NCBI GenBank assembly: GCA_036323355.1
Contig: AP028876.1
Coordinates: 868,001 to 932,000 of the forward strand
DNA length: 64,000 nucleotides
Direction of reading: 5' to 3'
DNA from: Gottschalkiaceae bacterium SANA
GTDB taxonomy: Bacteria > Bacillota > Clostridia > Tissierellales > GPF-1
Positions within the stretch are counted from its first letter, which is position 1; every line of letters begins with the position of its first letter. Positions 28,525-36,635 of the stretch are shown piece by piece. Below the pieces are notes generated by a model. The model ran no database searches. It was not told the DNA's origin and saw only the letters and a list, made by a program, of their open reading frames with translations. The position numbers and the translations under genes are program-made.

Positions 28525-29212
28525 TGAACCAAAAATTTTGCGTGGATTGACGCGGCAAATAGAAAACCTTGGTTTGGATGTACAGATTGTCGGAACCGGG
28601 GAAAATGGAGAAATTGCTCTACAAGAGTTGAAACGCTTGCGTGCAGACCTTGCCTTTATCGATATAAATATGCCCAAGCGTAATGGAATTGAATTGATTC
28701 AAGATATTAAAACCCTGCAGCTGCGGACTGAGTTGGTGATTGTTTCTGGCTACGAGGAATTCGAGTATGCGCAAAAGGCTATGCGTCTTGGGGTGTCAGA
28801 TTATCTCTTAAAGCCAGTTGAGGAGGAAGAGTTACGTCGGGTGATTGTGACCTGTCAAGCAGCGAAAAGGTCGGATACGAGCCTGTATTCGCCCTTCATT
28901 ACGCGTGTGATGAGATATTTGCAGGTGCACTATCAAGATGATGAGCTGGACTTAACGCAAGTGGCCCTTGAGTTTGAACTAAGTCCCAATTATCTCAGCA
29001 ACCTTTTGCGGAAAGAAACTGGCGGTGGATTTGTGGAAGCTTTGAATTGTATTCGTATTGATGCGGCCAAAGAAATGATGAAAGCAAGCCGCGAGATTAA
29101 GATCTATGAAGTGGCGGAAGCCTGCGGCTATAAAAGCCAGCACTATTTCAGCCGAATTTTTAAACGGATGACTGGGCTGGCACCAAAAGCATTTCAATTA
29201 GAGGTAGAATAA
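28499..29212 (+). CDS. Short response regulator with AraC helix-turn-helix (second copy)
   Basis: A 237-residue regulator. Receiver domain 1-120 with ADDE, phosphoacceptor Asp55 in AFIDINMPK and the signature Lys in YLLKPVEEEE. The AraC/XylS helix-turn-helix follows directly at about 135-235 (LDLTQVALEFELSPNYLSNLL; YEVAEACGYKSQHYFSRIF). It lacks the long central region of the 494-residue regulator at 16096, so the two are different subtypes. The start overlaps the end of the kinase gene; AAAAGGAGG lies nine bases before the ATG. Confidence 0.92.
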   Translation: MIRIFLADDEPKILRGLTRQIENLGLDVQIVGTGENGEIALQELKRLRADLAFIDINMPKRNGIELIQDIKTLQLRTELVIVSGYEEFEYAQKAMRLGVSDYLLKPVEEEELRRVIVTCQAAKRSDTSLYSPFITRVMRYLQVHYQDDELDLTQVALEFELSPNYLSNLLRKETGGGFVEALNCIRIDAAKEMMKASREIKIYEVAEACGYKSQHYFSRIFKRMTGLAPKAFQLEVE

Positions 29213-29252
29213 AACCTTGTCTTGGGTATCTATAAGCCAAGGAGGGGTAGGC

Positions 29253-29429
29253 ATGAAGGCGCGGGGAAAACAGGAGTTTCATATCATTATTAGTTTGGTA
29301 TTATTCTTTTTGGCTTTTACCTATCTGGAGAGTGGCGCATGGATTCGTGGAGGTATTTCTATACTTGCAGGTGGCGGATTCTTAATGATAACAATTGCAG
29401 AGATAAAAAGAAAGAAGTCTAGGAAATAA
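29253..29429 (+). CDS. Small two-helix membrane protein of unknown function
   Basis: A 58-residue protein with a basic start (MKARGKQ), two predicted membrane helices (IIISLVLFFLAFTYL and GGISILAGGGFLMITIA) and a basic tail (EIKRKKSRK). AAGGAGGGG lies about 7 bases before the ATG, so it is probably translated. It follows the response regulator by 40 bp and ends inside the terminator stem, so it likely shares the two-component transcript. No family recognised. Confidence 0.6.
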   Translation: MKARGKQEFHIIISLVLFFLAFTYLESGAWIRGGISILAGGGFLMITIAEIKRKKSRK

Positions 29430-29445
29430 CACCTAGACTTCTTTT
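29411..29445. terminator. Bidirectional terminator between the membrane protein and typA
   Basis: AAAGAAGTCTAGG pairs with CCTAGACTTCTTT around an 8-nt loop; A-rich and T-rich flanks allow use by both converging genes. Confidence 0.88.
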
Positions 29446-29456
29446 ATACTGTTTAT

Positions 29457-31271
29457 TTATCTGTTGGCTCTCTTTCGCTCATCGCGGTTTAAGAATTTCT
29501 TACGAAGGCGATATACCTTTGGTGTGATTTCGATTAATTCGTCATCACCCAAATATTCCATAACCCCTTCCAATGATAATTTCACTGGGGGCACCATAAT
29601 TTGTTTTTCATCGGCTTGTACCGAGCGAACGCTTGTCAATTTTTTACGCTTGCAAACATTGACTTCAATGTTTTCTGGGCGATTTGACTGGCCAACAACC
29701 ATTCCTTCGTATACATCTTCTCCAGCGCCAATAAAGAGAACACCGCGATCCTGTAGGTTGTACAAAGCATAGGTCACAGAAACACCTGGCTCTGTAGCTA
29801 CTAATGAACCGGTATCACGATGTGGAATCTCTCCTTTGAATGGCTCATAGCCGTCAAAGATGGAATTCATTACGCCGGTTCCTTTGGTATCAGTCATGAA
29901 TTGTGATCGGTAACCGATCAATCCGCGGGCTGGGATTTGGAACTCCAAACGGGTGTAATCGTCGCCAACGGGAAGCAGGTTGACTAGTTCCCCCTTACGG
30001 CGGCCCAATCGTTCGATAACAGATCCAGCATATTCATTCGGTAAATCAACCGTAACATGCTCAATCGGTTCATGCTTTTTGCCATTGATTTCTTTGATTA
30101 CGACCTGAGGTTTTGAAATCATAAATTCGTAACCTTCACGACGCATGGTTTCGATCAAAATAGAAAGATGAAGCTCACCACGACCGAATACTTTAAAAGC
30201 ATCTGTCGCTTCTGTTTCCTCAACTCGTAGGGATACATCCGTGTTCAACTGTTTCATCAAACGGTCACGCACTTGTCGAGAAGTAACGTACTTACCGTCA
30301 CGTCCGGCAAAGGGACTGTTGTTGACCGAGAATACCATGGATAGAGTTGGCTCTGAAATTTTGACGAAATCCAATGGACTTGGGTCTCTCGGATCACAAA
30401 CGGTATCACCGATTTGAAGATCTTCAATGCCTGCCAAGGCGATGATGTCACCGGCAGTTGTTGTTTGAACCGGAATACGCTTCAAACCGTCAAAAGTAAA
30501 GAGCTTGGTAATCCGTACTTTTTTTGATTGATCATTTTCTTTGTTGACGATAATTGTCTCATCACCAACATTAAGAATACCACGTTCGATTTTACCAATA
30601 CCGATTCGTCCTACGTATGGGTTGTAATCAATGGTGGAGATTAAGACTTGTACGGGCGCTTCTGTATCGGCTTCGGGAGCAGGCATATGTTCGATGATTT
30701 GATCAAAGAGAACTTTTAAGTCTTTTTGTTCGCCATCGGGCGTTAAGCTGCCGGTACCATTTTTAGCCGATGTATAAACGATAGGGAATTCAATCTGTTC
30801 ATCATTGGCGTCTAGTGTGATAAATAGGTCATAGACTTCATCAATAACAGCCTCGGGACGCGCGTCTGGTCGATCAATTTTGTTGACACAGACGATGACA
30901 GGTAATTCCAAAGCCAAAGCGTTTTTCAATACAAAACGCGTTTGCGGCATGGGTCCTTCAAAAGCATCAACTAAAAGGATCACGCTGTCTACCATTTTCA
31001 ATACACGTTCAACTTCACCACCGAAGTCGGCATGGCCGGGTGTGTCGACAATATTTATTTTTACGTCATTGTATAAGACTGCTGTGTTTTTTGATAGGAT
31101 AGTGATTCCACGTTCTTTTTCTAAGGCGTTTGAATCCATTGCTCGTTCAACAATGGCTTCATTGGTTCTATAGGCGCCACTCTGTTTCAGTAATTCATCG
31201 ACTAATGTCGTTTTGCCATGATCGACGTGAGCGATGATGGCGATATTGCGAATTTTATCGTTACTTTTCAT
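29457..31271 (-). CDS. typA: GTP-binding ribosome-associated protein TypA/BipA
   Basis: A 604-residue translational GTPase that binds the 70S ribosome and helps 50S assembly and stress growth. G1 HVDHGKTT, G3 DTPGHADFGGEV and G4 NKIDRPDA are intact, followed by domain II, EF-G-like domains III and V (GRGELHLSIL, PARGLIGYRSQF) and the TypA-specific C-terminal domain. The length is typical. The ATG at 31271 has GGAGG about 5 bases upstream; an ATG 33 bases earlier lies beyond the ribosome binding site and is less likely. The gene has its own consensus promoter. Confidence 0.97.
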   Translation of the reverse strand: MKSNDKIRNIAIIAHVDHGKTTLVDELLKQSGAYRTNEAIVERAMDSNALEKERGITILSKNTAVLYNDVKINIVDTPGHADFGGEVERVLKMVDSVILLVDAFEGPMPQTRFVLKNALALELPVIVCVNKIDRPDARPEAVIDEVYDLFITLDANDEQIEFPIVYTSAKNGTGSLTPDGEQKDLKVLFDQIIEHMPAPEADTEAPVQVLISTIDYNPYVGRIGIGKIERGILNVGDETIIVNKENDQSKKVRITKLFTFDGLKRIPVQTTTAGDIIALAGIEDLQIGDTVCDPRDPSPLDFVKISEPTLSMVFSVNNSPFAGRDGKYVTSRQVRDRLMKQLNTDVSLRVEETEATDAFKVFGRGELHLSILIETMRREGYEFMISKPQVVIKEINGKKHEPIEHVTVDLPNEYAGSVIERLGRRKGELVNLLPVGDDYTRLEFQIPARGLIGYRSQFMTDTKGTGVMNSIFDGYEPFKGEIPHRDTGSLVATEPGVSVTYALYNLQDRGVLFIGAGEDVYEGMVVGQSNRPENIEVNVCKRKKLTSVRSVQADEKQIMVPPVKLSLEGVMEYLGDDELIEITPKVYRLRKKFLNRDERKRANR

Positions 31272-31303
31272 GAATTTCCTCCAATTCTGTTGCACAGTGT
31301 TCA

Positions 31304-31332
31304 ATTATACCTGTTTCGGCTGGGAAGAGCAA
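31304..31332 (-). promoter_or_regulatory. Sigma-A promoter of typA
   Basis: On the minus strand, TTGCTC and a perfect TATAAT are 17 bp apart, about 30 bp before the start codon. Confidence 0.7.
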
Positions 31333-31424
31333 GTTATTTCAGGTATTAGGAAGAAAAAAAACAGAATTGTGTGAAAAAATCGATTTCCGGGTAAGTTATA
31401 GATAGAAAAAAAGGAGGGTTTACA

Positions 31425-31673
31425 ATGAATTACAAGTTAGTTATTATTAAAAATGAAAATCGAGAAGAATCGGCAACAAGAATGCAACAGATGCTTACAG
31501 ATTTTGGATGTTACATTAAAGTACGCTTGGGACTTCATGATGTGCCAGCGGATATTTGCTCGCCTTCTGGACTATTAGTTTTGGAAGTTGTAGCAGAAGA
31601 GGCGAAAATTCAAGAATTGGTGGATCAATTAAATGGCTTGTCGCGGGTAACGGCGCAGATGGTAATTATCTAG
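31425..31673 (+). CDS. Small ACT-like protein, probable iron-only hydrogenase system regulator (TM1266 type)
   Basis: An 82-residue protein with an alternating beta-alpha pattern (YKLVIIKNENREESATRM...LLVLEVVAEEAKIQELVDQL). The N-terminal strand, NRE turn and the GL.DV segment resemble the TM1266 family of hydrogenase-associated regulators, which are ACT/NikR-like ligand-binding folds without a DNA-binding domain. No hydrogenase gene lies in the window, so the assignment rests on fold pattern only. AAAGGAGGG is 6 bases before the ATG. Flanked by divergent typA and a strong terminator, it is monocistronic. Confidence 0.6.
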   Translation: MNYKLVIIKNENREESATRMQQMLTDFGCYIKVRLGLHDVPADICSPSGLLVLEVVAEEAKIQELVDQLNGLSRVTAQMVII

Positions 31674-31705
31674 TTTAGATTGGAAAAAAGTTTGTTGGAA
31701 AGATT

Positions 31706-31757
31706 AAATCCGGAGCAGAAATGAGTTGACTCGGACAACTCATTTCACTCCGGATTT
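31706..31757. terminator. Bidirectional terminator
   Basis: AAATCCGGAG and CTCCGGATTT outer arms and AAATGAGTT/AACTCATTT inner arms, then six T residues. It serves the hydrogenase-regulator-like gene and the converging TSCPD gene. Confidence 0.93.
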
Positions 31758-31758
31758 T

Positions 31759-31998
31759 TTATCGTTGTGCCTTTAATGCTTTGGCAAATTGATCGGGGCA
31801 TGATGTGAGTTTACCGCCACATCGAATCCCTTCTAATTTTTCAATAACGAAATCGACAGGTTTGTCCTTGACCAATTCAGAGATTCCAATTAGGCTACCA
31901 GGACAGCCGCCAATAAAGTTAACAGATTTTACGATGTCATCTTGCACATCAAACTCAATGGCTCGGGAGCAAACGCCTTGTGTTGCTATTGTTGTCAT
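31759..31998 (-). CDS. TSCPD-domain protein, TIGR03905 family
   Basis: A 79-residue protein. It holds the TSCPD motif near the C terminus (KLTSCPDQFAKAL) and further Cys residues in TQGVCSRAI, GGCPGSL and IRCGG, arranged as in the TIGR03905 family of small clostridial proteins. The same domain occurs at the C terminus of some ribonucleotide reductases. Cellular role unknown. A TAAGGAGGAC site precedes the ATG. Confidence 0.88.
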   Translation of the reverse strand: MTTIATQGVCSRAIEFDVQDDIVKSVNFIGGCPGSLIGISELVKDKPVDFVIEKLEGIRCGGKLTSCPDQFAKALKAQR

Positions 31999-32071
31999 AT
32001 AAAGTCCTCCTTAATGATTTATTTATAATAAACGAAAATTACAATTCATGCAAGCAAGAAGTGCTTAGGTT

Positions 32072-32080
32072 TGGTATAAT
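32072..32080 (+). promoter_or_regulatory. Extended -10 promoter of the HAD/thioesterase operon
   Basis: TGGTATAAT combines an extended TGn element and a perfect -10 box; no good -35 box is seen. Confidence 0.55.
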
Positions 32081-32105
32081 ATTACAGTAAGAAGGGGGCT
32101 AAATA

Positions 32106-32726
32106 ATGAAAAAACGGATTCGAGGAATGATTTTTGATTTTGGTGGCGTTTTGGGACTTCCTCAAAAGGATGAAGCGCGAAATGGTATGATGGTTGCCGT
32201 TGGAATCGATGAAGCCTCTTTTTTTCAGAGTTATTTCGATATGAGAATTGAATATGACCGAGGAACCATTTCTCGGAGAGAATATTGGACTGAAGTTTTG
32301 GCGAGAGTGGGAATTGTGATCTCTGAAGAAATCTTTGAAACCCTGATTGTTGTTGATGAAGAAAGCTGGGTTTCGGAAAACTGCCAAATGATTGATTTTA
32401 TAGGAAGGAATCGAGACAGGATGGAAAAATTGGGAATCTTGTCTAATATGCCGAGAGATTTTGTTCCGTCGATTATAAGACAGTTCGATTGGATCAGCTG
32501 GTTTGATTATAGCTTGTGGTCTTGTGACGTTCACATGGTGAAACCAGAACAGGAAATCTATTTGAGGACAGCTGAGGAACTGGGTTTGTCTGTGGCGGAT
32601 TGCCTATTTATCGATGATTCCATGATCAATGTAGAAGGGGCCAGAGCTGTTGGGATGGAAGCGATTCACTATGTTAATTTTGAATCTTTTTTAGAAGAGT
32701 TTAAAGCAAATTATCGATTGGAGTAA
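32106..32726 (+). CDS. HAD-superfamily hydrolase (subfamily IA)
   Basis: A 206-residue putative phosphatase. Motif I is FDFGGVLG (nucleophile Asp, with Gly in the place of the second Asp, as in YihX-like members). Motif II is LSNMPRDF, Lys in HMVKPEQEIY is motif III, and IDDSMINVEGAR is motif IV. The alpha-helical cap lies between motifs I and II. AAGGGGG precedes the ATG. It starts a three-gene operon with a small protein and an acyl-ACP thioesterase. Substrate unknown. Confidence 0.88.
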   Translation: MKKRIRGMIFDFGGVLGLPQKDEARNGMMVAVGIDEASFFQSYFDMRIEYDRGTISRREYWTEVLARVGIVISEEIFETLIVVDEESWVSENCQMIDFIGRNRDRMEKLGILSNMPRDFVPSIIRQFDWISWFDYSLWSCDVHMVKPEQEIYLRTAEELGLSVADCLFIDDSMINVEGARAVGMEAIHYVNFESFLEEFKANYRLE

Positions 32727-32729
32727 AAA

Positions 32730-32969
32730 ATGAAAAAAGTATTGGTTCTTAATAATGAAATCGAGGCGGAATGGATGGCCGAGATTTTGATTGAAGAAGG
32801 GATTCCCTATCATATTCAGTCTTATCATCAGGCGGGATTGAATGGAATTTTTCAGTTGGAATATGGTTGGGGTCATCTGGAAGTGGATCCTGACTACAAA
32901 GAATGGGTGCTGAAGGCCTACAAAGAGTTAAATAGGGGAGAGTTCAATGACGGCAAGGAAAGCGAATAG
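32730..32969 (+). CDS. Small DUF2007-like protein
   Basis: A 79-residue protein with MKKVLVLNNEIEAEWMAEILIEEGIPY at the N terminus, a pattern seen in DUF2007-like (putative signal-transducing) proteins, where a beta-alpha unit is followed by a hydrophilic C-terminal helix (DPDYKEWVLKAYKEL). It starts 3 bp after the HAD gene and its end overlaps the thioesterase gene by 23 bp, so it is translationally coupled. Function unknown; family call tentative. Confidence 0.6.
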   Translation: MKKVLVLNNEIEAEWMAEILIEEGIPYHIQSYHQAGLNGIFQLEYGWGHLEVDPDYKEWVLKAYKELNRGEFNDGKESE

Positions 32970-33693
32970 GGGCTATCTGGTGCACTCCTATGAGGTGGAT
33001 GCGTGGAACCGTGTATTACCACAGGCAGTTCTTCTATATATGCAGGATCTAGCAACCCTTCAAAGTGAGGAATGTGGCGTTGGCATTGCACGCTTGCGGG
33101 ACAATCGATTGGGGTGGATGCTGTATCAAATGGATTATACCTTGACTAAAGATTTCTTTGCTTATGACACCATAGATCTTTCAACTGTATCAACAGCATT
33201 TGACACCTTGTATGCCTATCGGAAGTTTTGGTTTAGAAACAGTGAAGGTCAAATTATTGGTGAAGCAAAATCAAAATGGGTGCTTTTTGATTTTGAAAAA
33301 AGAAAAATCGCGAAAAAACCAGATTGGCTACGGGAAGCCTATGGGTTGACCGGTGATGAAAAGGACAAATTGTCTTTTTCAAAGATTCCGACACGGTTTG
33401 AACCCATGCATGCTCATGAAATAAAAGTGGGATATGCGGATATTGACATCAATCGTCATACGAACAACGCCAGATATTTAATTTGGGCGATTGAAGGGAT
33501 GTCCTTAGAGTGGATTCGGAAACATCGAGTGAGGCATGTGAATGTTATTTTCAAATGTGAAACTCGTTTGGGAGAGAATATACGAATTGAAACAAAACAA
33601 GAGGAAAAAGAATCCATCCATAGAGTAAAGAAAGAGGATGGAAAATTGGCTGCCGTGTTAGAAATCGAATGGGAGTCGGTAGAGAAGGAATAA
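32947..33693 (+). CDS. Acyl-ACP thioesterase (double hotdog)
   Basis: A 248-residue enzyme of the PF01643 family that hydrolyses acyl-ACP to free fatty acid. The first hotdog contains YEVDAWNRVLPQAVLLYMQD; the second contains ADIDINRHTNNARYLIWAIEGM, where the Asp, Asn and His residues match the family's catalytic set. The length is usual for bacterial members. The ATG overlaps the preceding small gene, with GGGGAGA upstream. A flavodoxin-like pseudogene follows after 49 bp. Confidence 0.92.
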   Translation: MTARKANRGYLVHSYEVDAWNRVLPQAVLLYMQDLATLQSEECGVGIARLRDNRLGWMLYQMDYTLTKDFFAYDTIDLSTVSTAFDTLYAYRKFWFRNSEGQIIGEAKSKWVLFDFEKRKIAKKPDWLREAYGLTGDEKDKLSFSKIPTRFEPMHAHEIKVGYADIDINRHTNNARYLIWAIEGMSLEWIRKHRVRHVNVIFKCETRLGENIRIETKQEEKESIHRVKKEDGKLAAVLEIEWESVEKE

Positions 33694-33742
33694 GTATTGA
33701 AGGAATAGGGAAATAAACGAAGCGGGAGAAAGAGGAGGTACT

Positions 33743-34219
33743 ATGGATACGCTAGTTTGTTACTATTCAAGAAGTGGGCATTCAAGGGCTTATGCAGCGA
33801 GGATTGCAAAGGAATTGGATGCAAATTTACGTGAAATTGTTGAGGTACAACGACGATTCTCAGGTCCTTTGGGTTTTTTAAAAGCGGGGTACGACAGTCA
33901 AAAGGAGAATAAGAGAAGTATTCATTTGAGTGGATTAACATTATTGGATCCATATACGAAGATTGTTGTGGTTTCTCCAGTTTGGGTTGGCAATGTTCCA
34001 CCAGCAGTACGAGCGTTTGCATATACCTATAAGATTCGAACGGATAACCTATATCTATTAATCAACCATAGGAGTAGTGATCCTGAGGAATTTTTACCAT
34101 AGTTTCAGACTGTTTTTCCAAAAACAAAAAAGATGACGGTGATTACTCGGAAGAAGGATTCGGCAGAAATTGCCGAGAAGAAAGTGCAATCTGTATTGGA
34201 ACAAGTGAGAACGTGTTAA
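33743..34219 (+). pseudogene. Flavodoxin-like protein gene interrupted by one TAG codon
   Basis: The frame starts with a good AGAGGAGG site at ATG 33743 and reads MDTLVCYYSRSGHSRAYA, the FMN phosphate-binding loop of flavodoxins, then VVVSPVWVGNVPPAVRAF. It meets TAG at codon 120 (34100-34102), directly after EEFLP. The same frame stays open for 38 more codons (FQTVFPKTKKMTVITRK...) to a TAA at 34217-34219, giving 157 residues plus the interrupted position, the expected length for a flavodoxin. The two parts fit one fold, so a single nonsense change is likely. The 119-residue truncated protein would lack the last strand and helix. A sequencing error or rare read-through cannot be excluded. 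Confidence 0.75.
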
Positions 34220-34220
34220 G

Positions 34221-34249
34221 AGAGCCCAATTGGGCTCTTATTTTTTTTC
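34221..34249. terminator. Bidirectional terminator
   Basis: AGAGCCCA pairs with TGGGCTCT, followed by eight T residues on the plus strand. The T run overlaps the end of the converging metallophosphoesterase gene. Confidence 0.85.
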
Positions 34250-35065
34250 TAGGGTAACAACAAGCAACTCGGGTCGGTTGAAAACCCGCAGAGGAATAAT
34301 GCTATTTCCGAGTCCGCGGCTAACGATCATCGTGGTTTGTTTCAAAGTATGTGCACCCTCCGTGTAGGTTGGGAATAGTCCTTGATCTGGAGCAATGAAT
34401 CCACCGAGGAAAGGTAGCCTGAACTGACCACCATGGGCATGACCGGAAAAGACCAGATCGATAGGGTAGTTGGCATAGACTTCAAAGGGATTGGGACGAT
34501 GGGACAAAAGAATGGTGAAGTCTTCATGATTAAGAGGAATGGCATTTAGCTTTTGAGTAACATGTGATTGAATGTCGCCTTGATCTCTAGAGGCAGGGTC
34601 CATCAATCCGATCAGTTGGATCGAATCTTCTCCACGGCTGATAATTGCGGTCTCATTTTCTAGGACATTCCAACCGTTAACTTCGATCAGAGATTTAACT
34701 TCTGCGTAGTTAGCGCTCCAAATTTCGTGGTTGCCGGAGACATAATAGGTTGGCAACTTTGGAAAATTGGCAAGAAGTTCCCGAATCGGTTCAAGATCGT
34801 ACCGTCTTCGATCTATCAGGTCACCAGTCACCACGATCAAATCGGGGGAGATGGTTTCAATTGATTTCAGCAATCGATTTTGTTTGGAGCCAAATCGATG
34901 ATTATGCAAGTCGCTAATTTGCAGAATTTTATATTTGTCGAAATGATCTGGAAGATTATTGGATTCATAGTTTAGGTTGGTAACTTGAATCCACTCATTC
35001 TGTGTCCAAGCGAAAGCGGATAGAACGAGCAGAAAAATAACAATTTTTATCAGCTTTTTCTTCAT
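34238..35065 (-). CDS. Membrane-anchored metallophosphoesterase (YkuE/YaeI type)
   Basis: A 275-residue calcineurin-like phosphoesterase. The N terminus is a membrane anchor or uncleaved signal (KKKLIKIVIFLLVLSAFAW), so the active site faces outside. Metal ligands are in ISDLHNHRFG, VVTGDLIDRR, SGNHEIW, ILLSHRPNPF and SGHAHGGQFRLP. YaeI/YkuE-type enzymes act on lipid A precursors or other phospholipids and pyrophosphates; the substrate here is not known. The gene is monocistronic on the minus strand. Confidence 0.9.
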   Translation of the reverse strand: MKKKLIKIVIFLLVLSAFAWTQNEWIQVTNLNYESNNLPDHFDKYKILQISDLHNHRFGSKQNRLLKSIETISPDLIVVTGDLIDRRRYDLEPIRELLANFPKLPTYYVSGNHEIWSANYAEVKSLIEVNGWNVLENETAIISRGEDSIQLIGLMDPASRDQGDIQSHVTQKLNAIPLNHEDFTILLSHRPNPFEVYANYPIDLVFSGHAHGGQFRLPFLGGFIAPDQGLFPTYTEGAHTLKQTTMIVSRGLGNSIIPLRVFNRPELLVVTLEKK

Positions 35066-35138
35066 GATGGCACCTCTCTTTTATTGAACCATAAGAGGGG
35101 GTCACAAGGCATGAACTTTTTCTTAATTTTAGACAAAC

Positions 35139-35175
35139 AAAAAGGAAATCAATCATTCTTCGATTTCCTCTTTTT
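35139..35175 (-). terminator. Terminator of the deoD operon
   Basis: GGAAATC pairs with GATTTCC, flanked by A-rich and T-rich arms. On the minus strand it lies 18 bp after the deoD stop. Confidence 0.7.
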
Positions 35176-35192
35176 GAAGTACCATTTTCGCG

Positions 35193-35909
35193 CTATAGGT
35201 TAATCGCGGTTTCAAGGGCAATTTCCATCATTGCCGTTAAGGCGTTTTGACGCTTGTCAGAGTCGATTGAAGTGTTGTCAACCAAGTTGTTGGATACGGT
35301 TAGGATGGTTGCAGCTTGCTTACCCAGTATTTCTGCATTGTGGAACAAAGCAAAACTTTCGTCTTCCACGCAAACACAACCATATTTTTTGAACTTTTCA
35401 CTGAAATGTTCCGCTGTATTCTCCACATAGAAGGTGTCGTGGGTATGGATCGGTGCGACAACCGGATTGTGACCACCTTGATGGGCGATTTCAATCATTT
35501 GGTCATTCAGATTCTTTGACGGATAGGTAAAGTCTCGATCCTTGCCGCATTGTGCCAGGGCATAGGTGGATTCTGAATAGGCGCTTTCTGCAATGACCAG
35601 GTCATACACCTTTAAGTGAGGATCATATGCACCTGTGCTTCCGATTCGAATGATGTTTTCTACATCATAGAATTTATAGAGCTCGTAACAATAGATCCCC
35701 ATTGAGCACATGCCCATGCCGGAACCCATTACCGAAACGCGATGGCCTTTGTAATAGCCCGTATATCCTAGCATATTTCGTACGTCATTAAATAAAGTAA
35801 CCTCTGTTAAATAGTGATCTGCGACAAATTTAGCACGAAGTGGATCGCCAGGCATCAAAACAGTTTTTGCGATATCCCCTTTTTCTGCACCAATATGAAC
35901 GGTTGCCAT
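35193..35909 (-). CDS. deoD: Purine-nucleoside phosphorylase, hexameric DeoD type, variant active site
   Basis: A 238-residue cytoplasmic enzyme that splits purine nucleosides with phosphate to base and pentose-1-phosphate. Conserved residues are present: His5 (VHIGAEKGD), PGDPLRAK with Arg25, NDVRNMLGYTG with Arg44, IIRIGSTGA with Arg88 and Ser91, and Arg220 (DKRQ). Two sites differ from E. coli DeoD: VEME reads VEDE (Asp183 for Met180), and the catalytic Asp204 of TVSD is Asn207 in TVSNN. These changes could shift substrate choice towards 6-oxopurines or mark a divergent subgroup. The gene is 44 bp after a Crp-like regulator gene and probably shares its transcript. Confidence 0.92.
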   Translation of the reverse strand: MATVHIGAEKGDIAKTVLMPGDPLRAKFVADHYLTEVTLFNDVRNMLGYTGYYKGHRVSVMGSGMGMCSMGIYCYELYKFYDVENIIRIGSTGAYDPHLKVYDLVIAESAYSESTYALAQCGKDRDFTYPSKNLNDQMIEIAHQGGHNPVVAPIHTHDTFYVENTAEHFSEKFKKYGCVCVEDESFALFHNAEILGKQAATILTVSNNLVDNTSIDSDKRQNALTAMMEIALETAINL

Positions 35910-35953
35910 AAGTCAATCTCCTTTTTGATTTTATTATACGCTCATTTTACGAT

Positions 35954-36622
35954 CTATAGGAGGACCTGTGTCCGCTTGATTGATTTTCTATTAAGAACAA
36001 GCCCACGTCCATGGCGTTTTAAGAGATTTTCTGACTCACACTGAGACAAGAGACGTCTCAGGTGCCTAGTTGAAATGCTTAAGGAGTCTGCGAGATCTTG
36101 GCTTTTATAAGCAGAAACAAGACCATTTTCATCAGCAAGTTTTGATAAAACAATTAACAAGCGTGCCTTTGCTGGGTACAAGAGGGTTTGAGCATACTTT
36201 TTTGAGGAATCAATTTTTCGTTCGCTAAGGTGCTTGCAAAGCAATTGATGAAAGGCTAGATTTTTCGATAGGTATTCCTGGACGATCTCTATAGGAATCG
36301 CGATTAGATATGATTCTGTATGGGAAATGACGGTCTGGCAATACGTCACTTGAGAAAAGTATTCCATCGCTCCAATGGAAGCCAAGGGGGAAATCTGCGT
36401 AATCGTAATGGTTGCCCCGTCTTCATTGCCAGAGGAAATATCGAGCTCTCCATCTACAAGAAAATATAAAAAATGGACGGGCGTATCCTGTAGGCAAATC
36501 AATTCATTGGACTCGAATTGATGAATCTCGATTCTTTTTCTCAAGTCAGGCAAGAGAACTTGTTGCAGAGAAAATTGTTCAATGTATAATTCCAAATCTT
36601 GAATAGAACGATTTTTCTTCAT
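35954..36622 (-). CDS. Crp/Fnr-type transcriptional regulator
   Basis: A 222-residue regulator. The N-terminal cyclic-nucleotide-binding-like jelly roll covers about 20-140 (LYFLVDGELDISS, SPLASIGAMEYF). A C-terminal helix-turn-helix lies at about 165-215 (LADSLSISTRHLRRLLSQCE). The phosphate-binding cassette lacks the RxS/T residues that bind cAMP, and there is no N-terminal cysteine set as in Fnr, so the effector is unknown. YeiL-like by overall look. It follows the HAD gene by 13 bp and precedes deoD by 44 bp. Confidence 0.85.
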   Translation of the reverse strand: MKKNRSIQDLELYIEQFSLQQVLLPDLRKRIEIHQFESNELICLQDTPVHFLYFLVDGELDISSGNEDGATITITQISPLASIGAMEYFSQVTYCQTVISHTESYLIAIPIEIVQEYLSKNLAFHQLLCKHLSERKIDSSKKYAQTLLYPAKARLLIVLSKLADENGLVSAYKSQDLADSLSISTRHLRRLLSQCESENLLKRHGRGLVLNRKSIKRTQVLL

Positions 36623-36635
36623 AATCAGCCTCTTT

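Noticed and set aside
34100-34102. TAG in the flavodoxin-like gene as a pyrrolysine codon
   Set aside because: No pyrrolysine downstream element or pyl genes seen, flavodoxins do not need it, and TAG ends ordinary genes here. A nonsense change is simpler.
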